This document shows, in pieces, positions 34,321-43,711 of a DNA stretch of 64,000 nucleotides. Below the pieces are notes generated by a model. That model was given only the letters and a program-made list of their open reading frames with translations, was not told the DNA's origin and made no database searches. The position numbers were made by a program, and so were the translations under genes. Source of the stretch: Sphingobium fluviale (GTDB lineage Bacteria > Pseudomonadota > Alphaproteobacteria > Sphingomonadales > Sphingomonadaceae); assembly GCF_004122115.1 (NCBI RefSeq), contig NZ_SBKP01000003.1:1-64000 (forward strand), in the 5' to 3' direction. Position 1 is the first letter of the stretch. Each line of letters opens with the position of its first letter.

Positions 34321-34850
34321 GCGGGCGCTTTGAGGCGTGGCCTGCCGAGAAAGTCACGCTTGCCGAGGGCGACGCCCTTGTGGCGCAGGATGTCATAGGC
34401 GGTGGTGGCGTGGAAATAAAAATTGGGCAGCGAGAAGGACAGCAGGAAATTCTCCGCCGTGAAGTCCATCCGCAGGTTCATGGCAGGAACCTCAAACACC
34501 ATATCGCGTCCGACAAAGCTCTCCACTTCCTCTGGCGTGATGGCGCCGAGGGTATCTATGCTGGCCTTCATCTGGTCACGCAAGCCTTCAAAGCTTCCGG
34601 CCGGGGGCACACGATCGGGCGAAAAGGTGCCATTACGCACACCTTCAATCGCGCCTACAGAGTGCGTCGTCATCCATTTGAATTGCCAGCTTAGCGGCAG
34701 CATGTCCGCGCCGAAATGCTCGGCCAGTAATTCCTCTTCACTTACCCCATTGTCCGTGCAGTACGCCTGCGCCTTGTCGATCAGGCCAAGGCCGGACTGG
34801 AGAATTTGAAGATAAGACGGGATCGTCGCGTCATAGAGCGAAATGGGCAT
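34317..34850 (-). CDS. DUF1993 family protein
   Basis: This 177-residue protein begins MPISLYDATIPSYLQILQSG and contains PLSWQFKWMTTHSVGAIEG and NFYFHATTAYDILRHKGV. It matches DUF1993, a four-helix DinB-like fold without an assigned reaction; the conserved His residues near 150-160 could bind metal. It is encoded 2 bases after hisD and overlaps nusB by 4 bases, so it travels in the hisG-hisD-nusB operon. No link to histidine synthesis is apparent. Confidence 0.85.
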   Translation of the reverse strand: MPISLYDATIPSYLQILQSGLGLIDKAQAYCTDNGVSEEELLAEHFGADMLPLSWQFKWMTTHSVGAIEGVRNGTFSPDRVPPAGSFEGLRDQMKASIDTLGAITPEEVESFVGRDMVFEVPAMNLRMDFTAENFLLSFSLPNFYFHATTAYDILRHKGVALGKRDFLGRPRLKAPA

Positions 34851-34852
34851 GC

Positions 34853-36163
34853 TCAGTCTCCTTGGTTGGCGGGGCCATTGCCCAGCCGGTTGGCTACACT
34901 ATTGGCATGGGCGGGCAGCCCTTCCGCGTTTGCCAGCGCCACTGCCGCCGGGCCAATGGCGTTGAGCGATGCGCGGTCGAGCGCGAGGAAGCTGGTGCGC
35001 TTCATGAAATCCAGCACCGAAAGGCCCGACGAAAAGCGCGCACGCCGCCCGGTGGGGAGCACGTGGTTCGGCCCGGCGACATAATCGCCGACGGCTTCCG
35101 GCGTCATCCGCCCCATGAACACGGACCCAGCGTGGCGCACCTTGGCGAACAGAGCATCGGGATCATCGACCGCAAGTTGCAGATGCTCTGGCGCGAGGCG
35201 ATTGACGAGCGGCATCGCCGCCTCAAGGCTCTGCACGGTGATGATCGCGCCGTTCGCGTCCCAGCTTTCGCGCGCGACCGCCGATGTGCCCAGCAGCGGG
35301 ATCTGCCGCTCGATCGCGGTGGCGACCTGGCCGGAAAAGCAGTCGTCATCGGTGAAGAGGATCGACTGGCTGGTGGGGTCATGCTCCGCCTGAGAAAGCA
35401 AATCCGCCGCGATCCATTCCGGGTCGTTCTTGCCATCCGCAACCACGACGATCTCTGACGGACCCGCCACCATGTCTATGCCCACCACCCCGTAAAGCTG
35501 GCGCTTGGCCTCGGCCACCCAGGCATTGCCCGGCCCGACGATGACATCGACCGGCGCAATCCGCTCTGTGCCATAAGCTAAAGCCGCGATGGCCTGCGCC
35601 CCGCCGATGCGCCAGACCTCGCTCACCCCGGCGATCTTGGCGGCGGCGAGCACCAGCGGGTTGATCTCGCCGCCGGGCGTCGGCGTGACGATGACGATGC
35701 GCTCCACGCCCGCGACCTTGGCGGGGATGGCGTTCATCAGCACGGAGGAGGGGTAGGCCGCGCGCCCGCCGGGCACATAGAGCCCCGCCGCATCGACCGC
35801 GTTCCACCGCGCGCCGAGGCGTACGCCTGCAGCATCGGTCTCGTCCCGGTCCTGCGGGCGCTGCGATGCGTGATAGGCGGCGATGCGGTCTGCCGCCAGC
35901 TCCAGCGCGGCGCGCAGATCGGGCGCGAGGCCCGCCAGCGCCGCATCCATCTCCGCCGCCTCGACGCGCCAGCCGGTGGCATCGAGGTCATGCTTGTCGA
36001 ACCGCGCGGTCAGGTCCTTGAGGGCCGCGTCGCCCTCGTCCCGCACGCGGGCGATGATCGCGCGCACGGCGTCCGCCACGTCGGCATCCGCCTCGCGCCG
36101 GGCGTTGACGAGCGCATCGAACCGCGCGGCGAAATCCGCCGCAGCCACGTCAAGCAGCTGCAT
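34853..36163 (-). CDS. hisD: Histidinol dehydrogenase
   Basis: This 436-residue zinc enzyme carries out the last two steps of histidine synthesis (histidinol to histidine, 2 NAD+). The NAD and substrate motifs [18 protein letters not shown] and [17 protein letters not shown] are present. The zinc ligands are Gln and His in [12 protein letters not shown], and Glu/His residues lie in [19 protein letters not shown] is also present. The ATG at 36163 (MQLLDVAA) is the natural N-terminus and overlaps the hisG 3' end by 14 bases. Confidence 0.96.
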   Translation of the reverse strand: MQLLDVAAADFAARFDALVNARREADADVADAVRAIIARVRDEGDAALKDLTARFDKHDLDATGWRVEAAEMDAALAGLAPDLRAALELAADRIAAYHASQRPQDRDETDAAGVRLGARWNAVDAAGLYVPGGRAAYPSSVLMNAIPAKVAGVERIVIVTPTPGGEINPLVLAAAKIAGVSEVWRIGGAQAIAALAYGTERIAPVDVIVGPGNAWVAEAKRQLYGVVGIDMVAGPSEIVVVADGKNDPEWIAADLLSQAEHDPTSQSILFTDDDCFSGQVATAIERQIPLLGTSAVARESWDANGAIITVQSLEAAMPLVNRLAPEHLQLAVDDPDALFAKVRHAGSVFMGRMTPEAVGDYVAGPNHVLPTGRRARFSSGLSVLDFMKRTSFLALDRASLNAIGPAAVALANAEGLPAHANSVANRLGNGPANQGD

Positions 36164-36815
36164 TGCCCGCCCCCACGGCATTGCGGAACCGCTCTACCAG
36201 CGGCACGATCTCTGCCGCGCGCATCTTGAACGCGGCGCGGTTGACGATGAGGCGCGCGCTGATCTGCATGATCACGCTGGTCTCGACCAGCCCGTTGGCC
36301 TTCAGCGTCGCACCGGACGAGACGAGATCGACGATCCGACGCGAGAGGCCGAGCGAGGGCGCCAGCTCCATCGCGCCGTTCAGCTTCACACACTCCGCCT
36401 GTATGCCTTGGGCCTCATAGTGCCTGCGGGTGAGGTGCGGATATTTGGTGGCGACGCGGACATGGCTCATCGCCGCTTCGTCCTCGCTCGCGGTCTCGAC
36501 CGGCTCGGCAACAGACAGGCGGCAATGGCCGATGTTGAGATCGACCGGCGCGTAAATCTGGGAATAATCGAATTCCTCGATCACGTCGGACCCGACGATG
36601 CCGATCTGCGCCGCGCCATGCGCCACGAAAGTCGCGACATCAAACGCGCGCACGCGGATGATGCTGGTGCCCGGCTGGTTGGTGGCAAAGCGCAGCGCGC
36701 GGCTCTTCTTGTCGTGAAACTCCGCATCCGGTTCTATCCCCGCCCGCGCGAGCAGCGGCAGGGCTTCGTCGAGGATGCGCCCCTTGGGCACGGCGATGAT
36801 GAGCGGCGCGGTCAT
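36150..36815 (-). CDS. hisG: ATP phosphoribosyltransferase, short form
   Basis: This 221-residue catalytic subunit (first step of histidine synthesis, ATP plus PRPP) starts [20 protein letters not shown]. It contains [13 protein letters not shown] and the PRPP loop [14 protein letters not shown]. At this length it is the short HisG form, which needs the HisZ regulatory subunit for activity; hisZ is not in the window. A far upstream start in the same frame would overlap the peroxiredoxin gene and is rejected. It overlaps hisD by 14 bases. Confidence 0.95.
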   Translation of the reverse strand: MTAPLIIAVPKGRILDEALPLLARAGIEPDAEFHDKKSRALRFATNQPGTSIIRVRAFDVATFVAHGAAQIGIVGSDVIEEFDYSQIYAPVDLNIGHCRLSVAEPVETASEDEAAMSHVRVATKYPHLTRRHYEAQGIQAECVKLNGAMELAPSLGLSRRIVDLVSSGATLKANGLVETSVIMQISARLIVNRAAFKMRAAEIVPLVERFRNAVGAGNAAA

Positions 36816-36917
36816 AACGGCCAAGCGCTTAGCTTGGGGCGCTTCAAAGGGCAAGGAGAGTCGCTTTTGCTGCCGGGTTGGTTTATCGTTCGTCTGCCGG
36901 AGAAGAAGGAGCGCAGA

Positions 36918-37466
36918 ATGATGAAACGCCGCACAAAATGGATTGCCGCACTGGGTGTCGCAGGCGCGCTGGCGCTCTTCATCGTTCCCAAAGCCGCGAC
37001 CAGCGCGCTTGGCGTGGGGGCCAAGGCGCCCGATTTCACCACGCGCGGCGCGATTGCGGGCAAGGTTTTCACGTTGAAACTCTCCGATCAGCTCAAAAAA
37101 GGCCCGGTAGTGCTCTATTTCTTCCCGGCGGCCTTCACGCCCGGTTGCACGGCCGAGGCACATGAATTTGCCGAGGCGACGGAGGATTTCAAGGCGGCGG
37201 GCGCGACCGTGATCGGCATGTCGGCTGACCCGGTAGACAAGCTCGCGCGCTTCTCAAGGGAGGAATGTCGCGACAAGTTTGCCGTGGCATCGGCGGGGCC
37301 GGACATCATCAAGGGCTATGACGTGGCGCTGCCAATGCCGGGCGGGATGACCAACCGCACCTCCTATGTCATCTCCAAGACCGGGCGGATCCTCTATGTC
37401 CACAGCGCGATGAGCTATAAGGATCATGTGAAGAACACGCTGGCGGCGGTCAAGACGATCAAGTAG
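36918..37466 (+). CDS. Peroxiredoxin of the Bcp/PrxQ type with N-terminal membrane anchor or signal
   Basis: This is a 182-residue AhpC/TSA-fold protein. The N-terminus [20 protein letters not shown] is a signal peptide or anchor, so the enzyme faces the periplasm. The peroxidatic site is FTPGC, with T74 and C77; C117 (REECRDK) is 40 residues later, a spacing seen in PrxQ proteins with a helix-3 resolving cysteine. The start at 36918 has AAGGAG 6 bases upstream; the open frame extends far upstream only because it is antisense to hisG/hisD. It is divergent from hisG and reduces peroxides with thioredoxin-type partners. Confidence 0.9.
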   Translation: MMKRRTKWIAALGVAGALALFIVPKAATSALGVGAKAPDFTTRGAIAGKVFTLKLSDQLKKGPVVLYFFPAAFTPGCTAEAHEFAEATEDFKAAGATVIGMSADPVDKLARFSREECRDKFAVASAGPDIIKGYDVALPMPGGMTNRTSYVISKTGRILYVHSAMSYKDHVKNTLAAVKTIK

Positions 37467-37536
37467 AAGCGCGTTGGCACCGGAAGCACGGAAAATCGCC
37501 ATTTGCAGGCCGTCAGGGCTGAATGTCGATCGGCCC

Positions 37537-38715
37537 CTAGGGCACCGGGCTGCGGCTTATAAGCGCGCCGCTGCGGCGTTGTGCGCTGACGCGGGTGTAG
37601 GTGTCCAGCATCGCCTGATTGACGGCATCCCACCGATTGCGTTTTGACAGGTCCAGCCCTGCCTCGCCATGCTGGGCGCGCAGGCCGGGGTTGGTGCAAT
37701 ACAGCTCCAGCGCGTCGGCAAACTGACCGATCGCGCCGGGGCGGATGAGGCGGCCGCTGACGCCTTCTTTTACCAGGCTGTCGCTTCCGGTCGCCTGTGC
37801 AGCCACCACCGGCAGGCCGCAGGCCATCGTCTCCAGCGTCACATTGCCGAAGGCTTCCGTGACGGAAGGGTTGAACAACATATCCATGCTGGCCACGGCG
37901 CGGCCAAGCTCTGGCCCGGTTTGGAAACCGAGGAAACGCGCATCCGGCAGGCGATGTTCGAACCAGCTGCGCGCCGGACCATCGCCGATCACCATAACCC
38001 TGTGCGCCACCTGCCGCCGTCGCAGCTCGGCAACGGTGTCAGCGAATACATCCAGCCCCTTTTCCATCACAAGACGGCCGATGTAGCCGATGACAGGTGT
38101 ATCGGCCGGAATACCAAGAGCGGAGCGCCAGATAGTATCGCGCTTGGCCGGGGCGAAGATGCTGTCATCGATTCCGCGCGTCCATACGCCGACATCATAG
38201 CTCATGCGCTGTTCGCGCAGCATTTGCGCCAGCGTCTCGGACGGAGCCATGATCGCATCGCATCGGCGATAGAAACGGCGCAACAGCGCCACTACCAGCG
38301 GCTCCAGCACGGCGAGGCCATAATAACGCGGATAGGTTTCGAACCGCGTATGCACCGAAGCCACAACAGGCAGGCCATGCTTTCGCCCATAGCGCAACGC
38401 GCCGTGGCCAAGCGGATCGGGGCTGGACACATGAATGAGCGTGGGCGCGAACGCGCGCAGATCACGCCGGAGGGCGCGGGTTAAGCCGAGCGGAAAGCGA
38501 TATTCCGGGCGGCGGGGAATCGGCCATGACGGCGCGCTGACCAGATCGCCTGTCGGCTCAAATGCGGGTGTTTCCGTTGTCGGTGAATAGACGCGCACCA
38601 CCACGCCCTTGCTCAGCAGATAGCCGACCAGCTTGTTGAGCGCCTGGTTGGCGCCGTCCTTCACATAATTATAGTTGCCGCTGAACAGCGCAACACGCAT
38701 CGGTTGGTCTGGCAT
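37537..38715 (-). CDS. GT4-family glycosyltransferase
   Basis: This 392-residue GT-B fold protein of glycosyltransferase family 4 resembles GDP-mannose-dependent alpha-mannosyltransferases and sulfoquinovosyl/diacylglycerol glycosyltransferases. The N-domain has RVALFSGNYNYVKDGANQALN and HVSSPDPLGHGALRYG. The C-domain has IGYIGRLVMEKGLDVFADT and the E-x7-E motif within NPSVTEAFGNVTLETMACG. No signal peptide is present. Sugar and acceptor cannot be told. It is codirectional with corC (44 bases), so it may belong to the end of the fur-to-corC transcript. Confidence 0.88.
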   Translation of the reverse strand: MPDQPMRVALFSGNYNYVKDGANQALNKLVGYLLSKGVVVRVYSPTTETPAFEPTGDLVSAPSWPIPRRPEYRFPLGLTRALRRDLRAFAPTLIHVSSPDPLGHGALRYGRKHGLPVVASVHTRFETYPRYYGLAVLEPLVVALLRRFYRRCDAIMAPSETLAQMLREQRMSYDVGVWTRGIDDSIFAPAKRDTIWRSALGIPADTPVIGYIGRLVMEKGLDVFADTVAELRRRQVAHRVMVIGDGPARSWFEHRLPDARFLGFQTGPELGRAVASMDMLFNPSVTEAFGNVTLETMACGLPVVAAQATGSDSLVKEGVSGRLIRPGAIGQFADALELYCTNPGLRAQHGEAGLDLSKRNRWDAVNQAMLDTYTRVSAQRRSGALISRSPVP

Positions 38716-38759
38716 CGGGCCTCTATAGACACGCCCCGGCGCGAACGCAAAGCAGGCGA

Positions 38760-39707
38760 TCAGTCTTTATCAGGGGTATGCGCCCGCGCCGGAGGGTGGA
38801 GTCGCAGCCGGGTGACGCGGCGGCTATCGGCCGCGATGACCTCCAGCCGCCAGCCGCTTTCGGGGTGCAGAACGATTTCGCCTATGGCTGGCACTTGCCC
38901 CGCGATGATGAAGGCGAGGCCGCCCAGCGTATCGATATCCTCCTCCACATTGGCGAGGCGCGGGTCGATCCGCTCGGCCACATCCTCCAGCTCGGTGCGC
39001 GCGTCGGCCTCCCACAGGCCGTCATCGAGCGCGACGAGCATTTCCTCTGGCGCGTCGTCATGCTCGTCCTCTACATCGCCGACGATTTCCTCGACCAGAT
39101 CCTCAAAGGTCAGCAGCCCCTCGGTGCCGGAATATTCATCGAGCACGATGGCGAGGTGGGTGCGCTTGGCGCGCATTTCGACCAGCAGATCGAGCACGCC
39201 CATGCTCTCGGGCACATAGAGTGGCTGGCGGATCAGCGGCTCCAGCGTCTTGGGCGGAGCCTCGCCACCCGCCAGGATACCGAAGGCGTCGCGGATGTGG
39301 ATCATGCCGACGATGGTGTCGAGCGTCTCGCGATAGACGGGGATGCGGCTGTGCCCGGCCTCGGTGAACAGCGCGACAAGATCTGCAAAGCTCGCGCTTT
39401 CCTCTATCGCGATGATGTCTGCGCGCGGCACGGCGACATCATCGACCGTATGTTCGCTGAAATGCAGGAGGTTGCGGAGCATCTGCCGCTCCAGCGGGGA
39501 AAGATCGCCCTTGACGCGCTGGCCCGGCTCTTCGCCAGCCTCCTCGTCATATTCGTCGATCGCTTCTTCCAGCTCGCGCCGCAGTGTGTGATCGGAATCA
39601 TTGCCGAACAGCAGGGACTTGATGCCCCGCCATATACTTCCGCCTTCGCCGGCGGAACCGCCGCTACTGTCCGCTTCCTTGGTGCCGGACGGGCTATCGT
39701 CAGCCAT
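38760..39707 (-). CDS. corC: CorC/HlyC-type CBS-domain protein
   Basis: This 315-residue cytosolic protein has two CBS domains (about 90-215: VPRADIIAIEESAS, HSRIPVYRETLDTIVGMIH, TFEDLVEEIVGDVEDEHD). A C-terminal transporter-associated domain follows (DIDTLGGLAFIIAGQVP). It lacks the DUF21 membrane domain, so it is the short CorC form linked to Mg2+/Co2+ efflux and envelope integrity. It follows ybeY by 4 bases in the conserved phoH-ybeY-corC order; the apolipoprotein N-acyltransferase gene that usually follows is absent, replaced by a GT4 gene. Confidence 0.93.
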   Translation of the reverse strand: MADDSPSGTKEADSSGGSAGEGGSIWRGIKSLLFGNDSDHTLRRELEEAIDEYDEEAGEEPGQRVKGDLSPLERQMLRNLLHFSEHTVDDVAVPRADIIAIEESASFADLVALFTEAGHSRIPVYRETLDTIVGMIHIRDAFGILAGGEAPPKTLEPLIRQPLYVPESMGVLDLLVEMRAKRTHLAIVLDEYSGTEGLLTFEDLVEEIVGDVEDEHDDAPEEMLVALDDGLWEADARTELEDVAERIDPRLANVEEDIDTLGGLAFIIAGQVPAIGEIVLHPESGWRLEVIAADSRRVTRLRLHPPARAHTPDKD

Positions 39708-39711
39708 GATA

Positions 39712-40227
39712 CTATGAGTCCCCTGTATTCACGGAATATGGATCAGCGATGCCGAGGCTGGCAAGTGCGCGCACCTCTATCGCTTCCATCTCGTCCGCTT
39801 CATGCTCTTCCATATGGTCATAGCCGAGCAAATGCAAAGCCCCATGCACGATGAGATGGCTGGCGTGGTCTGTAAAGGCGATGGTTTTCTCTTCTGCCTC
39901 GCGCGCGCACGTCTCCCGCGCCAGCACGATATCGCCCAGCAAAACCTCGCCGTCATCACTGTTGGAGAGGGTTTCGAGCAGATCCTGCTGCACCATCGGG
40001 AAGGACAGGACGTTGGTCGGCGCGTCCTTGTGCCGATAGGCGGCGTTGAGGGATTGCACCTCGGCGTCGTCGGTCAGGCGGATGGATAGTTCTACACAGA
40101 CTGTGGCGTTGCGCAGCTCGTCATGCGGGGTCTGCGCGAAGGCCGCCCGCACGGCGCGCTGCGCCAGCGCGGGCCAGTCTACCTCGGCAGGCCAGCCTTC
40201 CTCGCCCGAAAGCGCCACGTCAAGCAT
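39712..40227 (-). CDS. ybeY: Endoribonuclease YbeY (rRNA maturation)
   Basis: This is a 171-residue zinc metallo-RNase needed for 16S rRNA 3' processing and ribosome quality control. The catalytic motif is HGALHLLGYDHMEEHEA (near 133-149), with three His ligands. The upstream NVLSFPM segment is invariant. Its ATG shares one base with the phoH stop codon (TGATG). Length and context are canonical. Confidence 0.96.
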   Translation of the reverse strand: MLDVALSGEEGWPAEVDWPALAQRAVRAAFAQTPHDELRNATVCVELSIRLTDDAEVQSLNAAYRHKDAPTNVLSFPMVQQDLLETLSNSDDGEVLLGDIVLARETCAREAEEKTIAFTDHASHLIVHGALHLLGYDHMEEHEADEMEAIEVRALASLGIADPYSVNTGDS

Positions 40228-41225
40228 CAGGCGTCCGGCCCCTCATAGGCCTGCACGATCCGCCCGACAATCGGGTGGCGCACGACATCGGCCACGCCAA
40301 AGTGCACGACCGATATCCCCTCGACACCTTCCAGACGTTCCACCGCATCGGCAAGGCCTGAGCCGCCCGCCATCGGCAGCAGATCGACCTGCTTTGGATC
40401 GCCGCATACGACCATGCGGCTACCCTCGCCAAAGCGGGTGAGAAACATCTTCATCTGCGCCTTGGTGGTGTTCTGCGCTTCGTCGAGGATGATGAAGGCG
40501 TTGGCCAGCGTGCGCCCGCGCATGAAGGCCAGAGGCGCAATCTCGATCTCGCCGGATGCGATGCGCCGCTCCACCTGCTCGGCGGGGAGGGTGTCATAGA
40601 GCGCGTCATAGAGCGGGCGAAGATAGGGGTCGACCTTCTCCTTCATGTCGCCCGGCAAAAAGCCCAGCCGCTCGCCCGCCTCGACAGCGGGGCGGGAGAG
40701 GATGAGGCGGTCGACCGAGCCGGTGATGAGCTGGCTCACCGCCTGCGCCACCGCGACATAGGTCTTGCCTGTGCCCGCCGGGCCAAGCGCGAAGATGACG
40801 TCCTTGCGCGCCAGCTCCTCCATATAGCGGGTCTGGGTCGCGCTGCGTGGCACGATCGTCTTCTTGCGCGTGCGGATCATGATGCTGGGCGGCTGCGCGA
40901 CATCGTGGCGGATGATGCCGTCCAGCGTCGGCTCGGCAGACATGGCGATCACCGCCTCGACCGCGCCGGGGTCTATCTCTTGCCCCTTGGCAACGCGGTT
41001 ATACAGGCCCATCAACACATCGCGCGCCCGCGCCGTCGCTTCTGCATCGCCCTCGATCTGAACCTTGTTGCCGCGCGCGCCGATATAGACGCCGAGGCGA
41101 TTTTCGATGGCGACGAGGTTCTGGTCATATTGGCCGAACACCTGCCCCAGCAGATGCGGCTTATCGAATTGAATATCCAGACGGGCGCGATCGCCGGGTT
41201 CGGCAGGGGCGTGTTTCTTGGGCAT
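40227..41225 (-). CDS. ybeZ: PhoH family ATPase (PhoH-like protein YbeZ)
   Basis: This 332-residue P-loop ATPase has an N-terminal KH-like region (about 15-95). Walker A is LGPAGTGKT and Walker B is NAFIILDEAQNTTKAQMKMF; the segment RLILSRPAVEAGERLGFLPG is family-specific. It works with YbeY in RNA metabolism and is encoded immediately upstream of it. It lies 19 bases after miaB. It is often annotated simply as PhoH; phosphate-starvation control is not implied here. Confidence 0.94.
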   Translation of the reverse strand: MPKKHAPAEPGDRARLDIQFDKPHLLGQVFGQYDQNLVAIENRLGVYIGARGNKVQIEGDAEATARARDVLMGLYNRVAKGQEIDPGAVEAVIAMSAEPTLDGIIRHDVAQPPSIMIRTRKKTIVPRSATQTRYMEELARKDVIFALGPAGTGKTYVAVAQAVSQLITGSVDRLILSRPAVEAGERLGFLPGDMKEKVDPYLRPLYDALYDTLPAEQVERRIASGEIEIAPLAFMRGRTLANAFIILDEAQNTTKAQMKMFLTRFGEGSRMVVCGDPKQVDLLPMAGGSGLADAVERLEGVEGISVVHFGVADVVRHPIVGRIVQAYEGPDA

Positions 41226-41244
41226 CAGCGAGCGGTCCGGTGGG

Positions 41245-42582
41245 TCAAGCAGCTTTCCTCCTTACAACTTCCCCGGCGAGGCTGTTTGGCCCGGCAGAGA
41301 CGATATCAACCTCGATCATGTCGCCGATCCGTGATCCTTCCGCGACCACATGCACCGATTGCAGCCAGGGCGATTTGCCGACGAGTTGCCCCGGCTTGCG
41401 GCCCGGCTTCTCGATCAGCACGGAGCATCGCTTGCCGACAGTGGCCTGATTGAAGGCGAGCTGATCGGCTATGATCTGCGCCTGAAGCTGCTTCAGCCGC
41501 GCATCCATGATTTCTGGCGCGATCTGATCGGTCATGTCGGCGGCGGGGGTGCCGGGGCGGGGACTATATTTGAAGCTGAAGGCATAGGCATAGCCCACCT
41601 CGCGGATGAGGTGCATGGTCGCCTCGAAATCTTGCTCGCTCTCGCCGGGGAAGCCGACGATGAAATCGCCGGACAGCGCTATGTCCGGCCGCACCGCGCG
41701 CACCTTGTCGAGCAGGCGCAGATAGCTGTCGCGTGTGTGGCTGCGGTTCATGGCTTTCAATATCGGGTCGGACCCGGACTGCACCGGCAGGTGCAAATAG
41801 GGCATCAGCTTTTCCACATCGCCATGCGCGGCGATGAGGCCGTCGGCCATGTCGTTGGGGTGGCTGGTGGTATAGCGGATGCGCGCCAAGCCATCGATCT
41901 TGTCCAGCGCGCGGATAAGGTCATGCAGGCCGCGCCCGGCGTCATCGACCCAGGCGTTCACATTCTGGCCCAGCAGCGTGATCTCCTTAACCCCGCCATC
42001 GACCAGCGCCTTCGCCTCGTCAAGGATCGCGTCCCAAGGGCGGCTGATTTCCGCGCCGCGCGTATAGGGCACCACGCAATAGGTGCAGAACTTGTCGCAC
42101 CCTTCCTGCACCGTGAGGAAGGCGGTGGGGCGAGGCTGCTTGGCGCGGCCGGGAAGCGCGCCGAATTTGGAGGCGGCGGGCATATCGGTATCGAGCGCCT
42201 CTTCGCCACGCATAGCTTTGCCGACCAGCTCCGGCAGCCGGTGATAGGCCTGTGGCCCCACAACAATATCGACCATCTTGGTGCGCCGGGTAATCTCCGG
42301 CCCCTCGGCCTGCGCGACGCAGCCCGCCACCGCGATCATCGGGCGGGTGCCATCCTCGCGCCGCAGGCGACCAATGTCGGAATAGACCTTTTCCGCCGCC
42401 TTCTCGCGGATGTGGCAGGTGTTGAGCACCACCATATCGGCGCTTAACCCTTCCTCAACCGCGGTCATGCCCTCCGCGCCGAGCATCTCCGCCATGCGCT
42501 CGCCGTCATAGACGTTCATCTGGCAGCCGAAGGATTTGACGTGGAAGGTGCGGGGAGGATTCTTGGCGGTGGGGCGAGTCAT
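41245..42582 (-). CDS. miaB: tRNA-2-methylthio-N6-dimethylallyladenosine synthase
   Basis: This is a 445-residue radical-SAM methylthiotransferase that modifies A37 of tRNAs reading UNN codons. The N-terminal UPF0004 domain has three cluster cysteines ([29 protein letters not shown]). The radical-SAM motif is [15 protein letters not shown], and a C-terminal TRAM domain ends in GEVVRRKAA. The length is standard. It lies between fur (54 bases upstream) and phoH (19 bases downstream). Confidence 0.97.
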   Translation of the reverse strand: MTRPTAKNPPRTFHVKSFGCQMNVYDGERMAEMLGAEGMTAVEEGLSADMVVLNTCHIREKAAEKVYSDIGRLRREDGTRPMIAVAGCVAQAEGPEITRRTKMVDIVVGPQAYHRLPELVGKAMRGEEALDTDMPAASKFGALPGRAKQPRPTAFLTVQEGCDKFCTYCVVPYTRGAEISRPWDAILDEAKALVDGGVKEITLLGQNVNAWVDDAGRGLHDLIRALDKIDGLARIRYTTSHPNDMADGLIAAHGDVEKLMPYLHLPVQSGSDPILKAMNRSHTRDSYLRLLDKVRAVRPDIALSGDFIVGFPGESEQDFEATMHLIREVGYAYAFSFKYSPRPGTPAADMTDQIAPEIMDARLKQLQAQIIADQLAFNQATVGKRCSVLIEKPGRKPGQLVGKSPWLQSVHVVAEGSRIGDMIEVDIVSAGPNSLAGEVVRRKAA

Positions 42583-42636
42583 TGGCCCAGCTATACAGGG
42601 GCTGATGGAGACAAGAAAGCGGTTAGGCGCAGGATG

Positions 42637-43059
42637 CTAATTCTTCCTGTCAAACGCAACGCCATACAGCTCCATCCGGTGATCGACGAGGCGGAAGCCC
42701 AGCTTTTCGGCGATCTGGCGCTGGAGCTGTTCCAGCTCTGGATCGACGAACTCGATCACGTTGCCGGTTTCGACATCGATCAGATGGTCGTGATGCGCTT
42801 CAGGCGCCGCTTCATAGCGCGCGCGCCCGTCGCCAAAGTCGTGCCGCTCCAATATGCCCGCTTCCTCGAACAAACGCACGGTGCGATAGACGGTCGCGAT
42901 CGAGATGCCGGGATCAATTGCCGAGGAGCGCTCGTGCAGCTTCTCGACATCCGGGTGATCTTCCGCATCAGACAGCACGCGCGCAATGATGCGCCGCTGT
43001 TCGGTGATTCGCAGGCCTTTCTCGGCGCATAGCGCCTCTATGTCTATTTTACGCGGCAT
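42637..43059 (-). CDS. fur: Fur-family metal-responsive regulator (Fur or Mur)
   Basis: This 140-residue regulator has a winged-helix part (RITEQRRIIARVLSDAEDHPD and IATVYRTVRLFEEAGI). The metal-binding region is EAHHDHLIDVETGNVIEFVDPELE. It lacks the C-terminal CxxC structural zinc site and has a single cysteine (C11). This is common in alphaproteobacterial Fur/Mur proteins, some of which respond to manganese. Its position before miaB is conserved in this group, where it is usually called Fur. Iron versus manganese response is open. Confidence 0.92.
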   Translation of the reverse strand: MPRKIDIEALCAEKGLRITEQRRIIARVLSDAEDHPDVEKLHERSSAIDPGISIATVYRTVRLFEEAGILERHDFGDGRARYEAAPEAHHDHLIDVETGNVIEFVDPELEQLQRQIAEKLGFRLVDHRMELYGVAFDRKN

Positions 43060-43120
43060 GAAGCTGGACCGTTCTCGGCGTTACAGGTTTCACGCCAATG
43101 TAGACTGTCCACGCAAAATG

Positions 43121-43154
43121 AAAAGGGAGCAGGGTGATTTTGTCACCCGCTCCC
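43121..43154 (-). terminator. Terminator after mucR
   Basis: GGGAGC-A-GGGTGA (43125-43137) pairs with TCACCCGCTCCC (43143-43154) with one bulged base and a 5-base loop. On the minus strand it is followed by TTTTCATTTT. It lies 26 bases after the mucR stop codon. Confidence 0.85.
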
Positions 43155-43179
43155 CATTTGCCCGTTGAAACGAGACAGA

Positions 43180-43602
43180 TTATTTGGTGCGCTTTGCGCC
43201 GCGCGATTTTCCGAGGCCGATTTTTTTGGCAAGGGTGCGGCGCTGATCGGCATAATTGGGCGCGACCATCGGATAATCATTGGGCAGGCCCCACTTGGCG
43301 CGATAATCATCCGGGGTCATCTGATAATGCGTCATCAGGTGGCGCTTCAGCATCTTGAGCTTTTTGCCGTCTTCAAGGCAGATAATGTAATCCGGCTTGA
43401 TCGAGGCGCGCACGGAGACAGCCGGTTCAGGCTTTATTTCCGGCGCAGGAGCAGGATTCTCAAGCGATGCGAGAGCAGAATGAACATTCTGAATAAGTTG
43501 CGGCAGATCAGAAACAGCGACGCTGTTGTTCGATACGTGCGCGGCAACGATATCCGAGGTCAGGGTGATTAACATTTCACTTTTTGCGGCGGAATCGTCC
43601 AT
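43180..43602 (-). CDS. mucR: MucR/Ros-family zinc-finger transcriptional regulator
   Basis: This is a 140-residue regulator with the C-terminal Ros/MucR zinc-finger domain: CLEDGKKLKMLKRHLMTHY, then MTPDDYRAKWGLPNDYPMV and KKIGLGKSRG. The first zinc cysteine of Ros (CxxC) is replaced, leaving C-x-D; this occurs in many MucR proteins. MucR proteins are H-NS-like silencers of AT-rich targets and control exopolysaccharide, motility and cell cycle genes. It is monocistronic with its own terminator. It sits between rimI and fur, a frequent arrangement in sphingomonads. Confidence 0.93.
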   Translation of the reverse strand: MDDSAAKSEMLITLTSDIVAAHVSNNSVAVSDLPQLIQNVHSALASLENPAPAPEIKPEPAVSVRASIKPDYIICLEDGKKLKMLKRHLMTHYQMTPDDYRAKWGLPNDYPMVAPNYADQRRTLAKKIGLGKSRGAKRTK

Positions 43603-43711
43603 AAAATTTCTCCTTATATCTTTATGCGGCCCATTATTGACAGGTTACGAAGTCCTGTCTGTCAGGTCGGCATATAGGATGAACACGGCTCATGGCAACA
43701 GTTACTTGCTG

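Noticed and set aside
35883..36917. Long upstream extension of the peroxiredoxin frame (total 527 codons)
   Set aside because: The extension is antisense to hisG and hisD; a good ribosome site and signal peptide mark the real start at 36918.
41350..42447. Open frame of 365 codons on the plus strand
   Set aside because: Antisense shadow of miaB.
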